A DNA stretch of 49,503 nt from JAQVXR01 sp050945755 (GCA_050945755.1 JBMNTN010000011.1:1-49503), one strand, 5' to 3'; numbered from the stretch's first letter, positions 26,318 through 34,386 are shown. Notes: generated by a model not told the origin, from the sequence alone. Made by a program: numbers and translations.

Positions 26318-26349
26318 TTTCTAGCCTCCTAGTATAAACTTCCCCAAAA

Positions 26350-26640
26350 TAAAAATACCCTCCATCCCAAAAAGGGACGGAAGGTTATTTCCGCGGTACC
26401 ACCCTTGTTAATCCAAAACGGATTCACTTTTCAGTATCCATTGAATACTGCTTATTGATAACGGATAAGAGCCGACACCTCCTACACTAAACACAATTTT
26501 AGTGCTTATTTCAAAGGGCTGTTCATGGGGGAATTTCAACCCTACTACCCTGGCGCTGCTTCCAGTCTACGGCGAGCACTTCCCTGTAAGGGAGCATATG
26601 AGTCTACTGTCCCAATCATCACATTTTATGTACTATTATT
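26350..26640 (-). promoter_or_regulatory. T-box leader of pheST
   Basis: On the minus strand the T-box bulge AGGGTGGTACCGCGG (plus 26391-26405) is followed by a terminator hairpin (26359-26384) and TATTTTT. Uncharged tRNA pairing stabilises the antiterminator. Upstream sequence can fold as Stem I. A UUC (Phe) triplet at 26533-26531 is a candidate specifier, but I did not fold the loop. The T-box lies between yqzL and pheS. Confidence 0.9.
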
Positions 26641-26643
26641 CTG

Positions 26644-26736
26644 TTATTGTATAATTAACCTCCGGTAAATAATGTATGCCGTTATTGAGCCAGTTTGTTC
26701 AAATAATCTCCAGAAAAACTCGGCAGGTACAGACAT
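26644..26736 (-). CDS. YqzL-like small protein
   Basis: 30 residues, too short for most gene callers. It reads MSVPAEFFWRLFEQTGS and continues ITAYIIYRRL. The motif FFW-x-LFE-x-TGSI-x-AY-x-x-Y is that of the YqzL family of small Firmicute proteins of unknown role. A ribosome site (AAAGGTAGTGAG) lies upstream and a sigma-A promoter at 26777-26805 is correctly placed. It is the first ORF of the pheST transcript, ahead of the T-box, so it should be expressed without regard to tRNA-Phe charging. Confidence 0.75.
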   Translation of the reverse strand: MSVPAEFFWRLFEQTGSITAYIIYRRLIIQ

Positions 26737-26776
26737 CAATCTCACTACCTTTCTGTAAATTATTGAAACCAATGTT

Positions 26777-26805
26777 AGTATATCACAGGCACTGTAAATT
26801 GACAA
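26777..26805 (-). promoter_or_regulatory. Sigma-A promoter of yqzL-pheST
   Basis: -35 TTGTCA (plus 26800-26805), 17-base spacer, -10 TATACT (26777-26782). Predicted start is about 35 bases before the yqzL ATG. Confidence 0.75.
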
Positions 26806-26837
26806 GAAGACACTGCTGTCCTGGCAATGTCTACTTA

Positions 26838-27650
26838 TTACTCTTCCTTGCGCTGCCGAACCGTTTCATATAGCAAAATACCGGCGGCCACAGCCACATT
26901 TAGAGACTCTGCTTGGCCTATGAGAGGTATTTTAACGATCTCATCAGCATGATTCAGCCAGAATTGGTCAGGTCCCTGTGCCTCATTACCTAGAATCAAT
27001 GCCACAGGCCCTTTCAAGCAGGCATTATAATATAAAGTTTCCCCACCTAAATCAGCTACCAATACCCGATATCCATTTGCCTTTAAAAAGTTAAGAACCA
27101 CCGGGTTGTGTGCCATATTTATCACGGGGAGGTGAAAAAACCCACCCATACTAGCCCGAACAACCTTGGGATTATATATATCTGTTGTTCCTTTTATTAA
27201 CACAGCAGCAGCGGCCCCTGCCGCACAGGCTGTCCGAATCATTGTGCCTAAATTCCCCGGGTCCTGTACCCCGTTAACCACCAGGATTATACTATTTTCT
27301 TGGATTCTGAGATCTTCCATATGTAACATTCTAGTATCGGCAACAGCAATAATTCCCTGAGAATTCTCTGTTTCGGCCACGTCATCAAATAGCTTATTAT
27401 CTACTTGCCACGCGGAAACCCCGGCACTATTTACCCAATCCAAAAGCCTTCTACCCCGCTCATCCTGAAGAAGTCTTTCATTGTACAGAACAAATCGGAT
27501 CTTAAAATTACTTGTTAGTGCTTCTTCTACTGTCCTAACACCTTCAATTAAAAAGAGTTCATACTTTTCTCGGTATTTTCTTAAACTAAGGGATTTAGCA
27601 ATTTTATAATATTTATTTTGTTTGGAAATAATCAGATTATGCATAGGCAA
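26838..27650 (-). CDS. TrmH/SpoU family RNA 2'-O-methyltransferase
   Basis: 270 residues. N-terminal substrate-binding part (YELFLIEGVRTVEEAL) and a SpoU knot domain with VVNGVQDPGNLGTMIRTA, ALILGNEAQGP and IPLIGQAESLNVAVAAGILLYE. Methylates the 2'-OH of a ribose in rRNA or tRNA using SAM. In this gene order (after rplT, before pheS) it is usually annotated as a 23S rRNA methyltransferase. TTG at 27650 has GGAGG 11 bases away; ATG at 27644 is the alternative. Confidence 0.88.
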   Translation of the reverse strand: MPMHNLIISKQNKYYKIAKSLSLRKYREKYELFLIEGVRTVEEALTSNFKIRFVLYNERLLQDERGRRLLDWVNSAGVSAWQVDNKLFDDVAETENSQGIIAVADTRMLHMEDLRIQENSIILVVNGVQDPGNLGTMIRTACAAGAAAAVLIKGTTDIYNPKVVRASMGGFFHLPVINMAHNPVVLNFLKANGYRVLVADLGGETLYYNACLKGPVALILGNEAQGPDQFWLNHADEIVKIPLIGQAESLNVAVAAGILLYETVRQRKEE

Positions 27651-27754
27651 TTTTCCGCGGACCTCCTGTAACAGATATCCCCTATTACCAGATCATGTCT
27701 GCACCCAAGCTGCTTTAATGCTCTCTTATTTTCACCATGCACATAAAACAGAAT

Positions 27755-27784
27755 AGCTGAGAATATTCTCAGCTATTCTGTTTA
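27755..27784 (-). terminator. Terminator of infC-rpmI-rplT
   Basis: Palindromic stem ATAGCTGAGAAT/ATTCTCAGCTAT at 27755-27778 with A- and T-rich flanks. It starts immediately after the rplT stop. Confidence 0.65.
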
Positions 27785-28138
27785 TTTTTGATTTTGTTTT
27801 GCTACTGAGACATATTCCTGAAATGCCATCGAATCATTAACTGCTAAATCTGCAAGCATTTTTCTGTTGATATCCACGCCCGCATTTTTTAAACCGCTAA
27901 TCAGCTTGCTGTAGGACATTCCATTCATCCGGGCAGCAGCATTAATCCTGGTAATCCAAAGTTTGCGAAAATCTCCCTTTTTCTTTCTACGGTGTGCATA
28001 TGCATAAGCAAGTGATTTCAGTACCTGCGCATTAGCAACTCTATAAAGCTTGGATTTTGCCCCTCTGTACCCTTTGGCTAATTTCAGAACTTTTTTATGT
28101 CTTTGGCGTTTGGTAACACCTCTTTTTACTCTTGGCAT
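27782..28138 (-). CDS. rplT: 50S ribosomal protein L20
   Basis: 118 residues, full length: PRVKRGVTKRQRHKKVLKLAKGYRG start region and basic RNA-binding helices, ending in the RKMLADLAVNDSMAFQEYV domain. Last of infC-rpmI-rplT. Binds 23S rRNA early in assembly and in many Firmicutes also represses its own operon via the infC leader. An inverted-repeat terminator (GCTGAGAATATTCTCAGC) follows at 27755-27784. Confidence 0.97.
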   Translation of the reverse strand: MPRVKRGVTKRQRHKKVLKLAKGYRGAKSKLYRVANAQVLKSLAYAYAHRRKKKGDFRKLWITRINAAARMNGMSYSKLISGLKNAGVDINRKMLADLAVNDSMAFQEYVSVAKQNQK

Positions 28139-28183
28139 AATTAATTACCTCGCTTCCTTTACAGGTGATTACTGTGTTATTAG

Positions 28184-28381
28184 TTACATGTAGGGTAACA
28201 GCTTTTTGGTTTTCTTAAAATCAGCGGCAGATACCATCCCACTCTGTCGCAGATTACGCTTTCTTTTAGCGCTCTTTTTCTCAAGAATATGACTCTTATA
28301 AGCTTTTGAACGCTTAATTTTTCCGGAACCGGTAACCTTAAAACGTTTGGCCGCTCCCCGGTGTGTCTTCATTTTAGGCAT
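28184..28381 (-). CDS. rpmI: 50S ribosomal protein L35
   Basis: 65 residues, very basic: PKMKTHRGAAKRFKVTGSGKI is the invariant N-terminus of L35. Lies between infC and rplT with normal short gaps and its own AGGAGG. Confidence 0.97.
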   Translation of the reverse strand: MPKMKTHRGAAKRFKVTGSGKIKRSKAYKSHILEKKSAKRKRNLRQSGMVSAADFKKTKKLLPYM

Positions 28382-28396
28382 AAAATATCCTCCTTC

Positions 28397-28909
28397 TTAA
28401 CTCTGTTTTGGTGTTAAAATCATAGTCATATTTCTTCCTTCAACCTTTGGTGGCTTTTCTACGTTAGCTATTTGTTCCATCTTGGCAGCCATTCTCAAGC
28501 AAAGCTGCCGACCATTATCAGGATGAGTAATTTCACGGCCCCGGAACATAATGGTCACCTTGACCTTATCACCACTTTTTAAAAACTTTTCCGCATTTCT
28601 CGCCTTGGTATCAAAATCATGATCTTCGATATTTGGACGAAGCTTAACTTCTTTAACATTAATAATCTTCTGGTTCTTTTTAGCTTCTTTTTCCCGCTTG
28701 CTCTGTTCAAAGCGATACTTTCCATAGTCCATAACCCGGCAAACTGGCGGCTTGGCTGTCGGAGCAACTTCAACCAGATCCAAACCCATATCGCTGGCCA
28801 GCTTCAATGCCTGCTTAATAGGAATAACACCCAACTGTTCCCCTTTAGTCCCAACATACCTCACTTCCGGAACTCGAATTTCCTCATTGATTCTTAGGTC
28901 TTTACTAAT
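28397..28909 (-). CDS. infC: Translation initiation factor IF-3, AUU start
   Basis: 170 residues. The conserved opening LRINEEIRVPEV lies upstream of the first ATG/GTG/TTG of the frame, so the real start must be the ATT at 28909 (or the adjacent ATT at 28912). GGAGG sits 6-9 bases before, and an in-frame TGA lies just behind that. AUU starts are known for infC in other bacteria, where IF-3 discriminates against them and so controls its own synthesis. Rest of protein: both IF-3 domains, VDYGKYRFEQ-like block (MDYGKYRFEQ) and VTIMFRGREITH. Confidence 0.93.
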   Translation of the reverse strand: MSKDLRINEEIRVPEVRYVGTKGEQLGVIPIKQALKLASDMGLDLVEVAPTAKPPVCRVMDYGKYRFEQSKREKEAKKNQKIINVKEVKLRPNIEDHDFDTKARNAEKFLKSGDKVKVTIMFRGREITHPDNGRQLCLRMAAKMEQIANVEKPPKVEGRNMTMILTPKQS

Positions 28910-28920
28910 AATATCTCACC

Positions 28921-29065
28921 TCCAAAATATAAATAAAAAATAAACGGATGTACAGAAATACACCCGCCATTAATCAATAAACATTTGCTTGTTATAACCT
29001 TATGAGCCAAAGCTATAAGGTGAGAAGCGGATGACTTCTTCTTAATAGTCATGATTTTTGCCATG
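28921..29065 (-). promoter_or_regulatory. infC-rpmI-rplT leader with attenuator (L20-leader type)
   Basis: The 150-base leader has a stem ACCTTAT/ATAAGGT (29001-29025 region) and, just before the infC ribosome site, a hairpin CGGGTGTA/TACATCCG followed by TTTATTTTTTATTT. Position and form fit the L20-binding attenuator leader of Firmicutes. I did not test it against a covariance model. Confidence 0.65.
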
Positions 29066-29067
29066 TT

Positions 29068-29096
29068 ATTTTATCATTTTATTGCCGGTTCGTCAA
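29068..29096 (-). promoter_or_regulatory. Sigma-A promoter of infC operon
   Basis: -35 TTGACG (plus 29091-29096), 17-base spacer, -10 TAAAAT (29068-29073). The TGA in the -35 box is the stop codon of thrS. Confidence 0.75.
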
Positions 29097-31003
29097 GACT
29101 TTTTTAACTTAATTTCCTGCTGCAGATCAAAAATAACTTGAGCTACAGGCTTTGCCCCCAGGTCACCGACGCCCAGTCTGCGGACAGACACGCTGTCTTG
29201 GGCTATTTCCTTATCCCCTACTACCAGCATATACGGCACTTTCTGGGTTTGCCCTTCCCTGATTTTGTACCCAATTTTTTCATTGCGCAGATCCACTTCC
29301 GTCCTGATTCCGGCCTGAACCAGTTTCTCTTTTAACTTCATAGCATAATCCGCCTGTTTATCAGTGATCGGACATACCATGGCTTGAACTGGGGCTAGCC
29401 ACAAAGGAAATGCCCCGGCATAATGTTCGGTAAGTATCCCAATAAACCGCTCAATACTGCCAAAAATAACCCGGTGAATCATTACCGGACGATGTTTCTG
29501 TCCGTCTTCTCCGATATAGGTAAGATCAAATTTCTCCGGCATTTGGAAATCAAGCTGGATAGTACCGCACTGCCAGGTACGACCTAAACAATCCATCAGA
29601 TGAAAATCTATTTTGGGACCATAAAAGGCGCCGTCACCTTCATTTACTTTGAACTTCATTTCTTTCTCTGTCATTGCTTGCTTTAAGGCATCAGTAGCTT
29701 TTTCCCAATCCTCTAAAGAACCCATCGCCTTTTCCGGGCGGGTTGAAAGTTCAACATGATACTCAAAGCCGAAAAGCTTATAAAAAGTATCCACCATATC
29801 AATCACATTTTTAATTTCATCTTTAATCTGAGAGGGAAGCATAAAGATATGTGCATCGTCTTGAGTAAAGCAGCGTACCCGCATCAACCCATGCAAAGCT
29901 CCGGACAATTCATGACGATGTACCAACCCCAGTTCGCCATATCTTATGGGAAGTTCTCGGTAACTATGCAACTTGTTTTTATAGACAAGCATCCCCCCCG
30001 GGCAGTTCATTGGTTTAACCGCAAAATCCTGTTCGTCAATTTTGGTGTAATACATATTTTCCTTATAATGATCCCAGTGTCCGGATCGTTCCCAGAGACT
30101 CCGGTTGAGAATAATCGGAGTCTTAATCTCCTGGTAACCCCACTTGGCATGTTCCTCACGCCAGAAATTTTCCAGTTCATTTCTGATTACCATACCTTTG
30201 GGCAAGAAGAAAGGAAATCCCGGCCCGTCTTCCATGATTTCAAACAGTTCAAGCTCCGCTCCCAACTTGCGATGATCTCTCTTTTTGGCCTCTTCTATAC
30301 GCAACAGATACTCTTCCAGGAGAGACTTTTTGGGGAATGAAGTACCGTAGATTCTCTGGAGCATTTTGTTCTTCTCACTGCCTCGCCAGTATGCCCCGGC
30401 CAAACCCATAAGCTTTACTGCTTTAACTTTTCCCGTATCCGAAACATGAGGGCCGGCACAAAGATCGACAAACTCACCCTGACGGTAGAGGCTAATTTCT
30501 GCATCCTCCGGAAGATCATTAATCAATTCAACTTTATAATTTTCCCCTTTATCATTAAAAAGCTTCAGGGCTTCGCTTCTACTTACCACTTCTCTTTGAT
30601 ACTGATAAGCCTCCTCGGTAATCTTCTCCATTTCCTTTTCAATGGCTTCCAAATCCTCAGGAGTAAAAGTATGCTCAGAGTCAAAATCATAATAGAACCC
30701 GTCCTGGATAGCCGGGCCAATGCCCAACTTGGTCCCGGGGAAAAGCCTCTGGACAGCCTGGGCTAAAATATGCGAAGAACTGTGCCTGAACACCCTCTGT
30801 CCTTGTTCGTCATCAAATGTAAGGGCAGAAAAACTAACATCCTCGTTTATCTTGGCATCCAAATCTACCACACGATCGTTTAATTTGGCGGCGAGGGCAC
30901 TTTTTGCCAGTCCCCTGCTGATTGACTTAACCACTTCCATTACCGGGACCCCTTGAGGATATTCCCGGATTGATCCGTCCGGAAAAGTAACATTAACATT
31001 CAT
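29093..31003 (-). CDS. thrS: Threonine-tRNA ligase
   Basis: 636 residues, full length. TGS domain (FPDGSIREYPQGV), editing SAD domain with HSSSHILAQAVQRLFP and DLCAGPH, class II catalytic core (MNCPGGMLVYKN; ELGLVHRHELSGALHGLMRVR), and anticodon-binding domain near the C-terminus (APVQAMVCPITDKQADYA). ATG at 31003 after AAAGGAGGGAAA-like sequence (GGGAGGAAAGAAAAG). Controlled by a T-box. Confidence 0.97.
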   Translation of the reverse strand: MNVNVTFPDGSIREYPQGVPVMEVVKSISRGLAKSALAAKLNDRVVDLDAKINEDVSFSALTFDDEQGQRVFRHSSSHILAQAVQRLFPGTKLGIGPAIQDGFYYDFDSEHTFTPEDLEAIEKEMEKITEEAYQYQREVVSRSEALKLFNDKGENYKVELINDLPEDAEISLYRQGEFVDLCAGPHVSDTGKVKAVKLMGLAGAYWRGSEKNKMLQRIYGTSFPKKSLLEEYLLRIEEAKKRDHRKLGAELELFEIMEDGPGFPFFLPKGMVIRNELENFWREEHAKWGYQEIKTPIILNRSLWERSGHWDHYKENMYYTKIDEQDFAVKPMNCPGGMLVYKNKLHSYRELPIRYGELGLVHRHELSGALHGLMRVRCFTQDDAHIFMLPSQIKDEIKNVIDMVDTFYKLFGFEYHVELSTRPEKAMGSLEDWEKATDALKQAMTEKEMKFKVNEGDGAFYGPKIDFHLMDCLGRTWQCGTIQLDFQMPEKFDLTYIGEDGQKHRPVMIHRVIFGSIERFIGILTEHYAGAFPLWLAPVQAMVCPITDKQADYAMKLKEKLVQAGIRTEVDLRNEKIGYKIREGQTQKVPYMLVVGDKEIAQDSVSVRRLGVGDLGAKPVAQVIFDLQQEIKLKKS

Positions 31004-31027
31004 CTTTTCTTTCCTCCCTTATCAATA

Positions 31028-31285
31028 ATAAAAACCTCCTCACCCCGCTAGGGACGAGAAGGTTCCCGTGGTTCCACCCTAATGAAAAGCATATGCTTTC
31101 ACTTTTAATGACATATAACGGAGTTACCCGGCGGAACTTACTTCTTGACAGTGCAAGTTTCAGTCAGCTGTTTTGGGGTGGTCTTCCCTGTCTGCTTTGC
31201 TTAAAGACGCTTACAGCCAATGGCGCCTTCTCTCTGAAAGAAACATGCAGGTACTCTCCCCAGCATTACATTTTGCTATATTTAA
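31028..31285 (-). promoter_or_regulatory. T-box leader of thrS
   Basis: Minus strand: AGGGTGGAACCACGGG (plus 31065-31080) followed by a terminator hairpin of GC-rich arms (31033-31062) and TTTTT. Two ACC (Thr) triplets at 31177-31182 are candidate specifier codons. The specifier loop was not folded. Confidence 0.9.
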
Positions 31286-31289
31286 GCAC

Positions 31290-31319
31290 ATTATACTGCC
31301 ATCTTTTGTGTTTTGTCAA
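31290..31319 (-). promoter_or_regulatory. Sigma-A promoter of thrS
   Basis: -35 TTGACA (plus 31314-31319), 18-base spacer, -10 TATAAT (31290-31295). The TGA in the -35 hexamer is the stop codon of the DUF445 gene. Confidence 0.8.
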
Positions 31320-31927
31320 ACAGGAAGCAATAGCCAAATAAACACTGCCTGCACCAATCCAATCAAAAATCCCAGTATAGCCCCGAGAACTTCAATATGG
31401 CGCAGTTCGCTTGCAGCAACATCTAGAATAATCCGTTCCAGTTGCCTCAGATCAAAGGAATTAATTTTATCCTCCACCATCTTGGCAAAATCCACATCTT
31501 CTTTAATTTTTGCCGGTAGTTCAAGCACCATTTTCCGCATCAGGGGCGGTGCTTCTCTATGAAGGGTATCGGCCGCTAATGTCACAATCATTTTTTTTAT
31601 GGGACTGGGAACAAGCGGGGGAATCCTTTCATTCATCCGTTCGGTTACCGCCCGTACTATTGCCTCAATCATTTTTTTCTGCAAGCCTGCTTGGTTTAAT
31701 CTGGAAACAACATCATCCAGAGGGAGAAGTTCCGTCCCCACCACTTTTCCCACACTGGCAGCAATCTCACTGCGCCGCTTGGGAATCAATCCTTGAATCT
31801 TATATTTAAAAATAGGCACTACAACCGGATCGTAAGGACGAAAAATTAATTTTATCGCTAAAATATTTGTCACCCAGCCAATTAAGGCACCGACAACAGG
31901 AATGGTCACAAGTTGAAAAAGCATCAT
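31316..31927 (-). CDS. DUF445 family membrane protein
   Basis: About 203 residues from the ATG at 31927 (a second ATG follows at once). N-terminal hydrophobic segment VTIPVVGALIGWVTNILAIKLIFRP with the DUF445 motif GWxTNxxAxKxxFxP, an amphipathic helical middle, and a C-terminal membrane helix (ILGFLIGLVQAVFIWLLLP). Family is related to Bacillus YheB; function not established. The frame stays open up to 31993 but without a ribosome site there. Confidence 0.8.
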   Translation of the reverse strand: MMLFQLVTIPVVGALIGWVTNILAIKLIFRPYDPVVVPIFKYKIQGLIPKRRSEIAASVGKVVGTELLPLDDVVSRLNQAGLQKKMIEAIVRAVTERMNERIPPLVPSPIKKMIVTLAADTLHREAPPLMRKMVLELPAKIKEDVDFAKMVEDKINSFDLRQLERIILDVAASELRHIEVLGAILGFLIGLVQAVFIWLLLPV

Positions 31928-31996
31928 ATTTTTCCATCTTTCTTTAGGTTTATTTCCAATTCTCAGAATACCATTAGAATAATTTAAGCGCAAGAA

Positions 31997-32020
31997 AAAG
32001 CACCCTCCTCAAGGTGCTTT
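31997..32020 (-). terminator. Terminator after ytxC
   Basis: 8-bp stem AAAGCACC/GGTGCTTT with an 8-base loop, followed on the minus strand by TTTTTC. It lies about 30 bases after the ytxC stop. Confidence 0.75.
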
Positions 32021-32051
32021 GCCACAAAAAATATCCAGTTATAAAATTCAA

Positions 32052-32951
32052 CTAATGATTTTTTTGGTTTTGCCTGCCGCAAAGTGAGCAGCCATAGCAG
32101 AGTACCGCTCGTTCCCCGAAAACACCTTCTATCGTCTTCACAGTATTCACAGCTTTGCATGACTCGGGAATATGCATCACAACTTCTTTTGGGGCAATAG
32201 TAATCAATGCGCTAATCAGCAAATCCTCATAATTTATTTCGTTGTCCACCATTTCCACAATACAGCCTTCCAAAAACTCGTTATTTACTACCCGGTGGTT
32301 ATCATCAAATAGTTGGAAAGAACCGCTGGCCAATAAGAGAACATGGATTTTTTCTGCTCTAGGCTCTTGAATATCAACAAAATATTTTAACAGCATAATA
32401 AACTCATGATATTCTTTCTCCAGCATTAATTCATCTACGGCCTGTTCCAACACATGATGCAAATCGTCCACATAATCTTGCAGACGAAATTTAATAAAAC
32501 CATCGATATTGATTTTGGAATTGAGAGAAAGATAATCCAAAACCTTGTGTAAAATTTTACTTTTGCGGTTTAACCGATACATATAATAATCGTTATTGCC
32601 TGGTCGTAAGGAGGCCTCTAAGATCTTACCTGCTTTTTCTACCACGTTTTCTTTTTCTTCATTAGTTAAATAATAATAATGCTCTCTGATAATCTTTCTG
32701 AGAATTAAATTTTCCCAGTAATTAAGAATAAAGTCTGCAACAGCATTGGCCACATAATGCTTTAATACCATTTCCTGTTCGGGTTTCACAGTTCTATCCA
32801 TAGAGCAATTTAAAAATCTATAGTTACCTATACTGGTTTCAGCTAACGAAATATCAATACCTTCACGATGCAATATATCAAACTCTTTGTCTAATTGAGA
32901 ACGAATCAACTCAAAACTTTGGGATGTTCCAATACTAATTGAGGTTGCCAT
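32052..32951 (-). CDS. ytxC: Sporulation protein YtxC-like
   Basis: 299 residues. Tyr- and Leu-rich helical protein with VADFILNYWENLILRKII, NIDGFIKFRLQDYVDDL and LEQAVDELMLEKEYHEFI, which are typical of YtxC proteins found beside thrS in spore-formers. It ends with a CYGCSLCGRQ sequence that could bind a metal. Role in sporulation is known only loosely. ATG start with AGAAAGGGGTG upstream. Confidence 0.8.
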   Translation of the reverse strand: MATSISIGTSQSFELIRSQLDKEFDILHREGIDISLAETSIGNYRFLNCSMDRTVKPEQEMVLKHYVANAVADFILNYWENLILRKIIREHYYYLTNEEKENVVEKAGKILEASLRPGNNDYYMYRLNRKSKILHKVLDYLSLNSKINIDGFIKFRLQDYVDDLHHVLEQAVDELMLEKEYHEFIMLLKYFVDIQEPRAEKIHVLLLASGSFQLFDDNHRVVNNEFLEGCIVEMVDNEINYEDLLISALITIAPKEVVMHIPESCKAVNTVKTIEGVFGERAVLCYGCSLCGRQNQKNH

Positions 32952-33150
32952 TTTGTCACCCCTTTCTGGCTTACATGTATTATATGTTTGGGTTTTTCGT
33001 TGTATACTGGGGGAAAAATGGCTAAAAATCTAAAATAGAACAAGCATTATAATTAAATTTAAAAAATGAAATTCATTTAGTTTAAACGTTAAATAATGAA
33101 AAAACTCTAAAATTTGTTAACTGTCTTATGGATAACAAACTCAAAAAAAT
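32952..33150. other. AT-rich intergenic region
   Basis: About 200 bases between ytxC and the DUF4177 gene's terminator. Very AT-rich. No gene or clear promoter is recognised. Confidence 0.4.
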
Positions 33151-33174
33151 AAACCGCCAAGCAGGCGGTTTATT
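33149..33174. terminator. Terminator after DUF4177 gene
   Basis: Stem AAACCGCC/GGCGGTTT (33151-33158 / 33164-33171), 5-base loop, with A-rich left flank that gives a T-run on the minus strand. Confidence 0.75.
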
Positions 33175-33184
33175 AATTATGCGC

Positions 33185-33376
33185 TTAATTCCTTTTAAAA
33201 ATAAATACCGGATTGACACTCCAACCGTCTCTATGCTGAGGGATAGTTACCACAAGTTCCCATCCCTCCGCTGCCAAGTCATTAAGTCTCTTCTCCAGTA
33301 TCACGGCATTTTTTTCATTGATTTGCTTAATTCTGTCAATTAAAACATCTTTAAACAGCTCAACCTTATATTCCAT
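33185..33376 (-). CDS. DUF4177-like small protein
   Basis: 63 residues. Starts MEYKVELFKD and contains LEKRLNDLAAEGWELVVTI and ends FIFKRN: the DUF4177 pattern (EYKV … LNxLaaEGWELv … FIFKR). Function unknown. ATG with GGAGG 8 bases upstream. Single-gene unit. Confidence 0.75.
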   Translation of the reverse strand: MEYKVELFKDVLIDRIKQINEKNAVILEKRLNDLAAEGWELVVTIPQHRDGWSVNPVFIFKRN

Positions 33377-33549
33377 AAAAACACCTCCTATGTGTTTTTA
33401 TTATTCGCCAGGACGGCTCTTTTTCCTTTTATTTACTATACTTACATTTTTTTCTTTTCACAGCGGTTGCAAACTAAATCTTACCAGCAAAATTTTTTAT
33501 TTAACATGGAAAAATAATAGTACACCCGGGGTGAAAGGAGTTAATTATT

Positions 33550-33675
33550 ATGGTCCATAAAAAAAGCAGCAAAAACAAGAATCCAAATCTATTTACTACC
33601 GGTTTAACCCAAGCCAATAAAAATAATGTAAACGAAGTCGCCCAAGAAATATCAAAAGCATTTCGTAAAAAATAA
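33550..33675 (+). CDS. Small basic hypothetical protein (41 aa)
   Basis: Lys/Asn-rich 41-residue protein beginning MVHKKSSKNKNPNLF and ending ISKAFRKK. AAAGGAG lies 9 bases before the ATG. Size and composition recall small spore or nucleoid-associated proteins, but no family is recognised. A hydrophobic frame on the opposite strand (33501-33710) is its mirror and lacks a ribosome site. Confidence 0.55.
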   Translation: MVHKKSSKNKNPNLFTTGLTQANKNNVNEVAQEISKAFRKK

Positions 33676-33841
33676 TTAATCCGAAAACCTTGTGTTCCAG
33701 AATAAAACATAATAAAACTAAGTTTAATAAATCTTAAAAGAAGCCCCGGGTTTTATTCTTCTTTCAATTAATACCACGAATCCTTTAAAAAGATTATGGT
33801 TAAATTAAATTAAAAGATAGCAAAGGTAGAAGGTGAATTAA

Positions 33842-33976
33842 GTGAGAAAAACTTTCACAAAAGCAATCATGCTTTTTTCAGCTGCTCAAATTTTATTCAG
33901 GGCTTTCAATAGAATTTCCGAATCATTTTTAACAATCTCAAAACAGCACAACCGACAAAAGAACCCGTTACAATAA
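33842..33976 (+). CDS. Small hypothetical protein (44 aa)
   Basis: GTG start with AGAAGGTG 6 bases upstream. Sequence starts MRKTFTKAIMLFSAAQILF and becomes polar and basic. An amphipathic or membrane-associated N-terminal helix is possible. No family recognised. Confidence 0.45.
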   Translation: MRKTFTKAIMLFSAAQILFRAFNRISESFLTISKQHNRQKNPLQ

Positions 33977-34035
33977 TCATACCTTTTAACTTTTTATCAA
34001 ATAAAACTTAGCAGAAAAAATACTATGTAAATAAA

Positions 34036-34075
34036 TTTTGGAGAGAGAAAAAGAAAACTTTTCCTCTCTCCAAAA
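34036..34075. terminator. 12-bp hairpin after small ORF
   Basis: Perfect arms TTTTGGAGAGAG / CTCTCTCCAAAA (34036-34047 / 34064-34075) with a 16-base loop. No strong T-run follows on either strand, so a terminator role is uncertain. Confidence 0.4.
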
Positions 34076-34115
34076 ATAAAAAGTCGCTGCTGCCAAAGCC
34101 ATATACTAAAACTAC

Positions 34116-34144
34116 TTGACATTTGGAATTGATCTGGGTAAAAT
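34116..34144 (+). promoter_or_regulatory. Sigma-A promoter of tRNA-Val
   Basis: -35 TTGACA (34116-34121), 17-base spacer, -10 TAAAAT (34139-34144), 30 bases before the tRNA 5' end. Confidence 0.85.
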
Positions 34145-34173
34145 AATATTTGCCTGATAGCGGGTCATAACAA

Positions 34174-34250
34174 GGGGCTATAGCTCAGTTGGTTAGAGTG
34201 CTTGCTTGACATGCAAGAGGTCACTGGTTCGAATCCAGTTAGCCCCACCA
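34174..34250 (+). tRNA. tRNA-Val (GAC)
   Basis: 77 bases including an encoded CCA. Acceptor arms GGGGCTA/TAGCCCC, D-arm GCTCAGTTGGTTAGAGT, anticodon stem CTTGC/GCAAG with loop TTGACAT (anticodon GAC at 34208-34210), T-loop GGTTCGAATCC. Reads GUC/GUU valine codons. Confidence 0.97.
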
Positions 34251-34253
34251 GCT

Positions 34254-34286
34254 AAACCGCCGTCCCACAAGGGATTGGCGGTTTTT
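34254..34286 (+). terminator. Terminator of tRNA-Val
   Basis: Stem AAACCGCC/GGCGGTTT (34254-34261 / 34277-34284) followed by further T residues, 4 bases after the CCA end. Confidence 0.85.
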
Positions 34287-34311
34287 GATTTTCTGTAAAA
34301 GTGTAAGAGGT

Positions 34312-34344
34312 ATCATAACCACCCGCTCAGCGGGTGGTTATGAT
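34312..34344. repeat. Perfect 15-bp hairpin, CCACCCGC repeat
   Basis: Arms 34312-34326 and 34330-34344 with loop TCA. The left arm ATCATAACCACCCGC is also found, degenerate, at 1588-1612. It sits between the tRNA terminator and the convergent AbrB-type gene and may help end transcription, but only TTTT follows. Confidence 0.55.
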
Positions 34345-34386
34345 TTTGCTGTTTCTTATTTGACCTAAAACCTTATGAGATCCAAA

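Noticed and set aside
29756..30340. 194-residue plus-strand ORF
   Set aside because: Exact antisense of thrS; no ribosome site and no recognisable domain.
33501..33710. Hydrophobic 69-residue minus-strand ORF resembling a membrane peptide
   Set aside because: Mirror of the Lys-rich small plus-strand ORF, which has the ribosome site.
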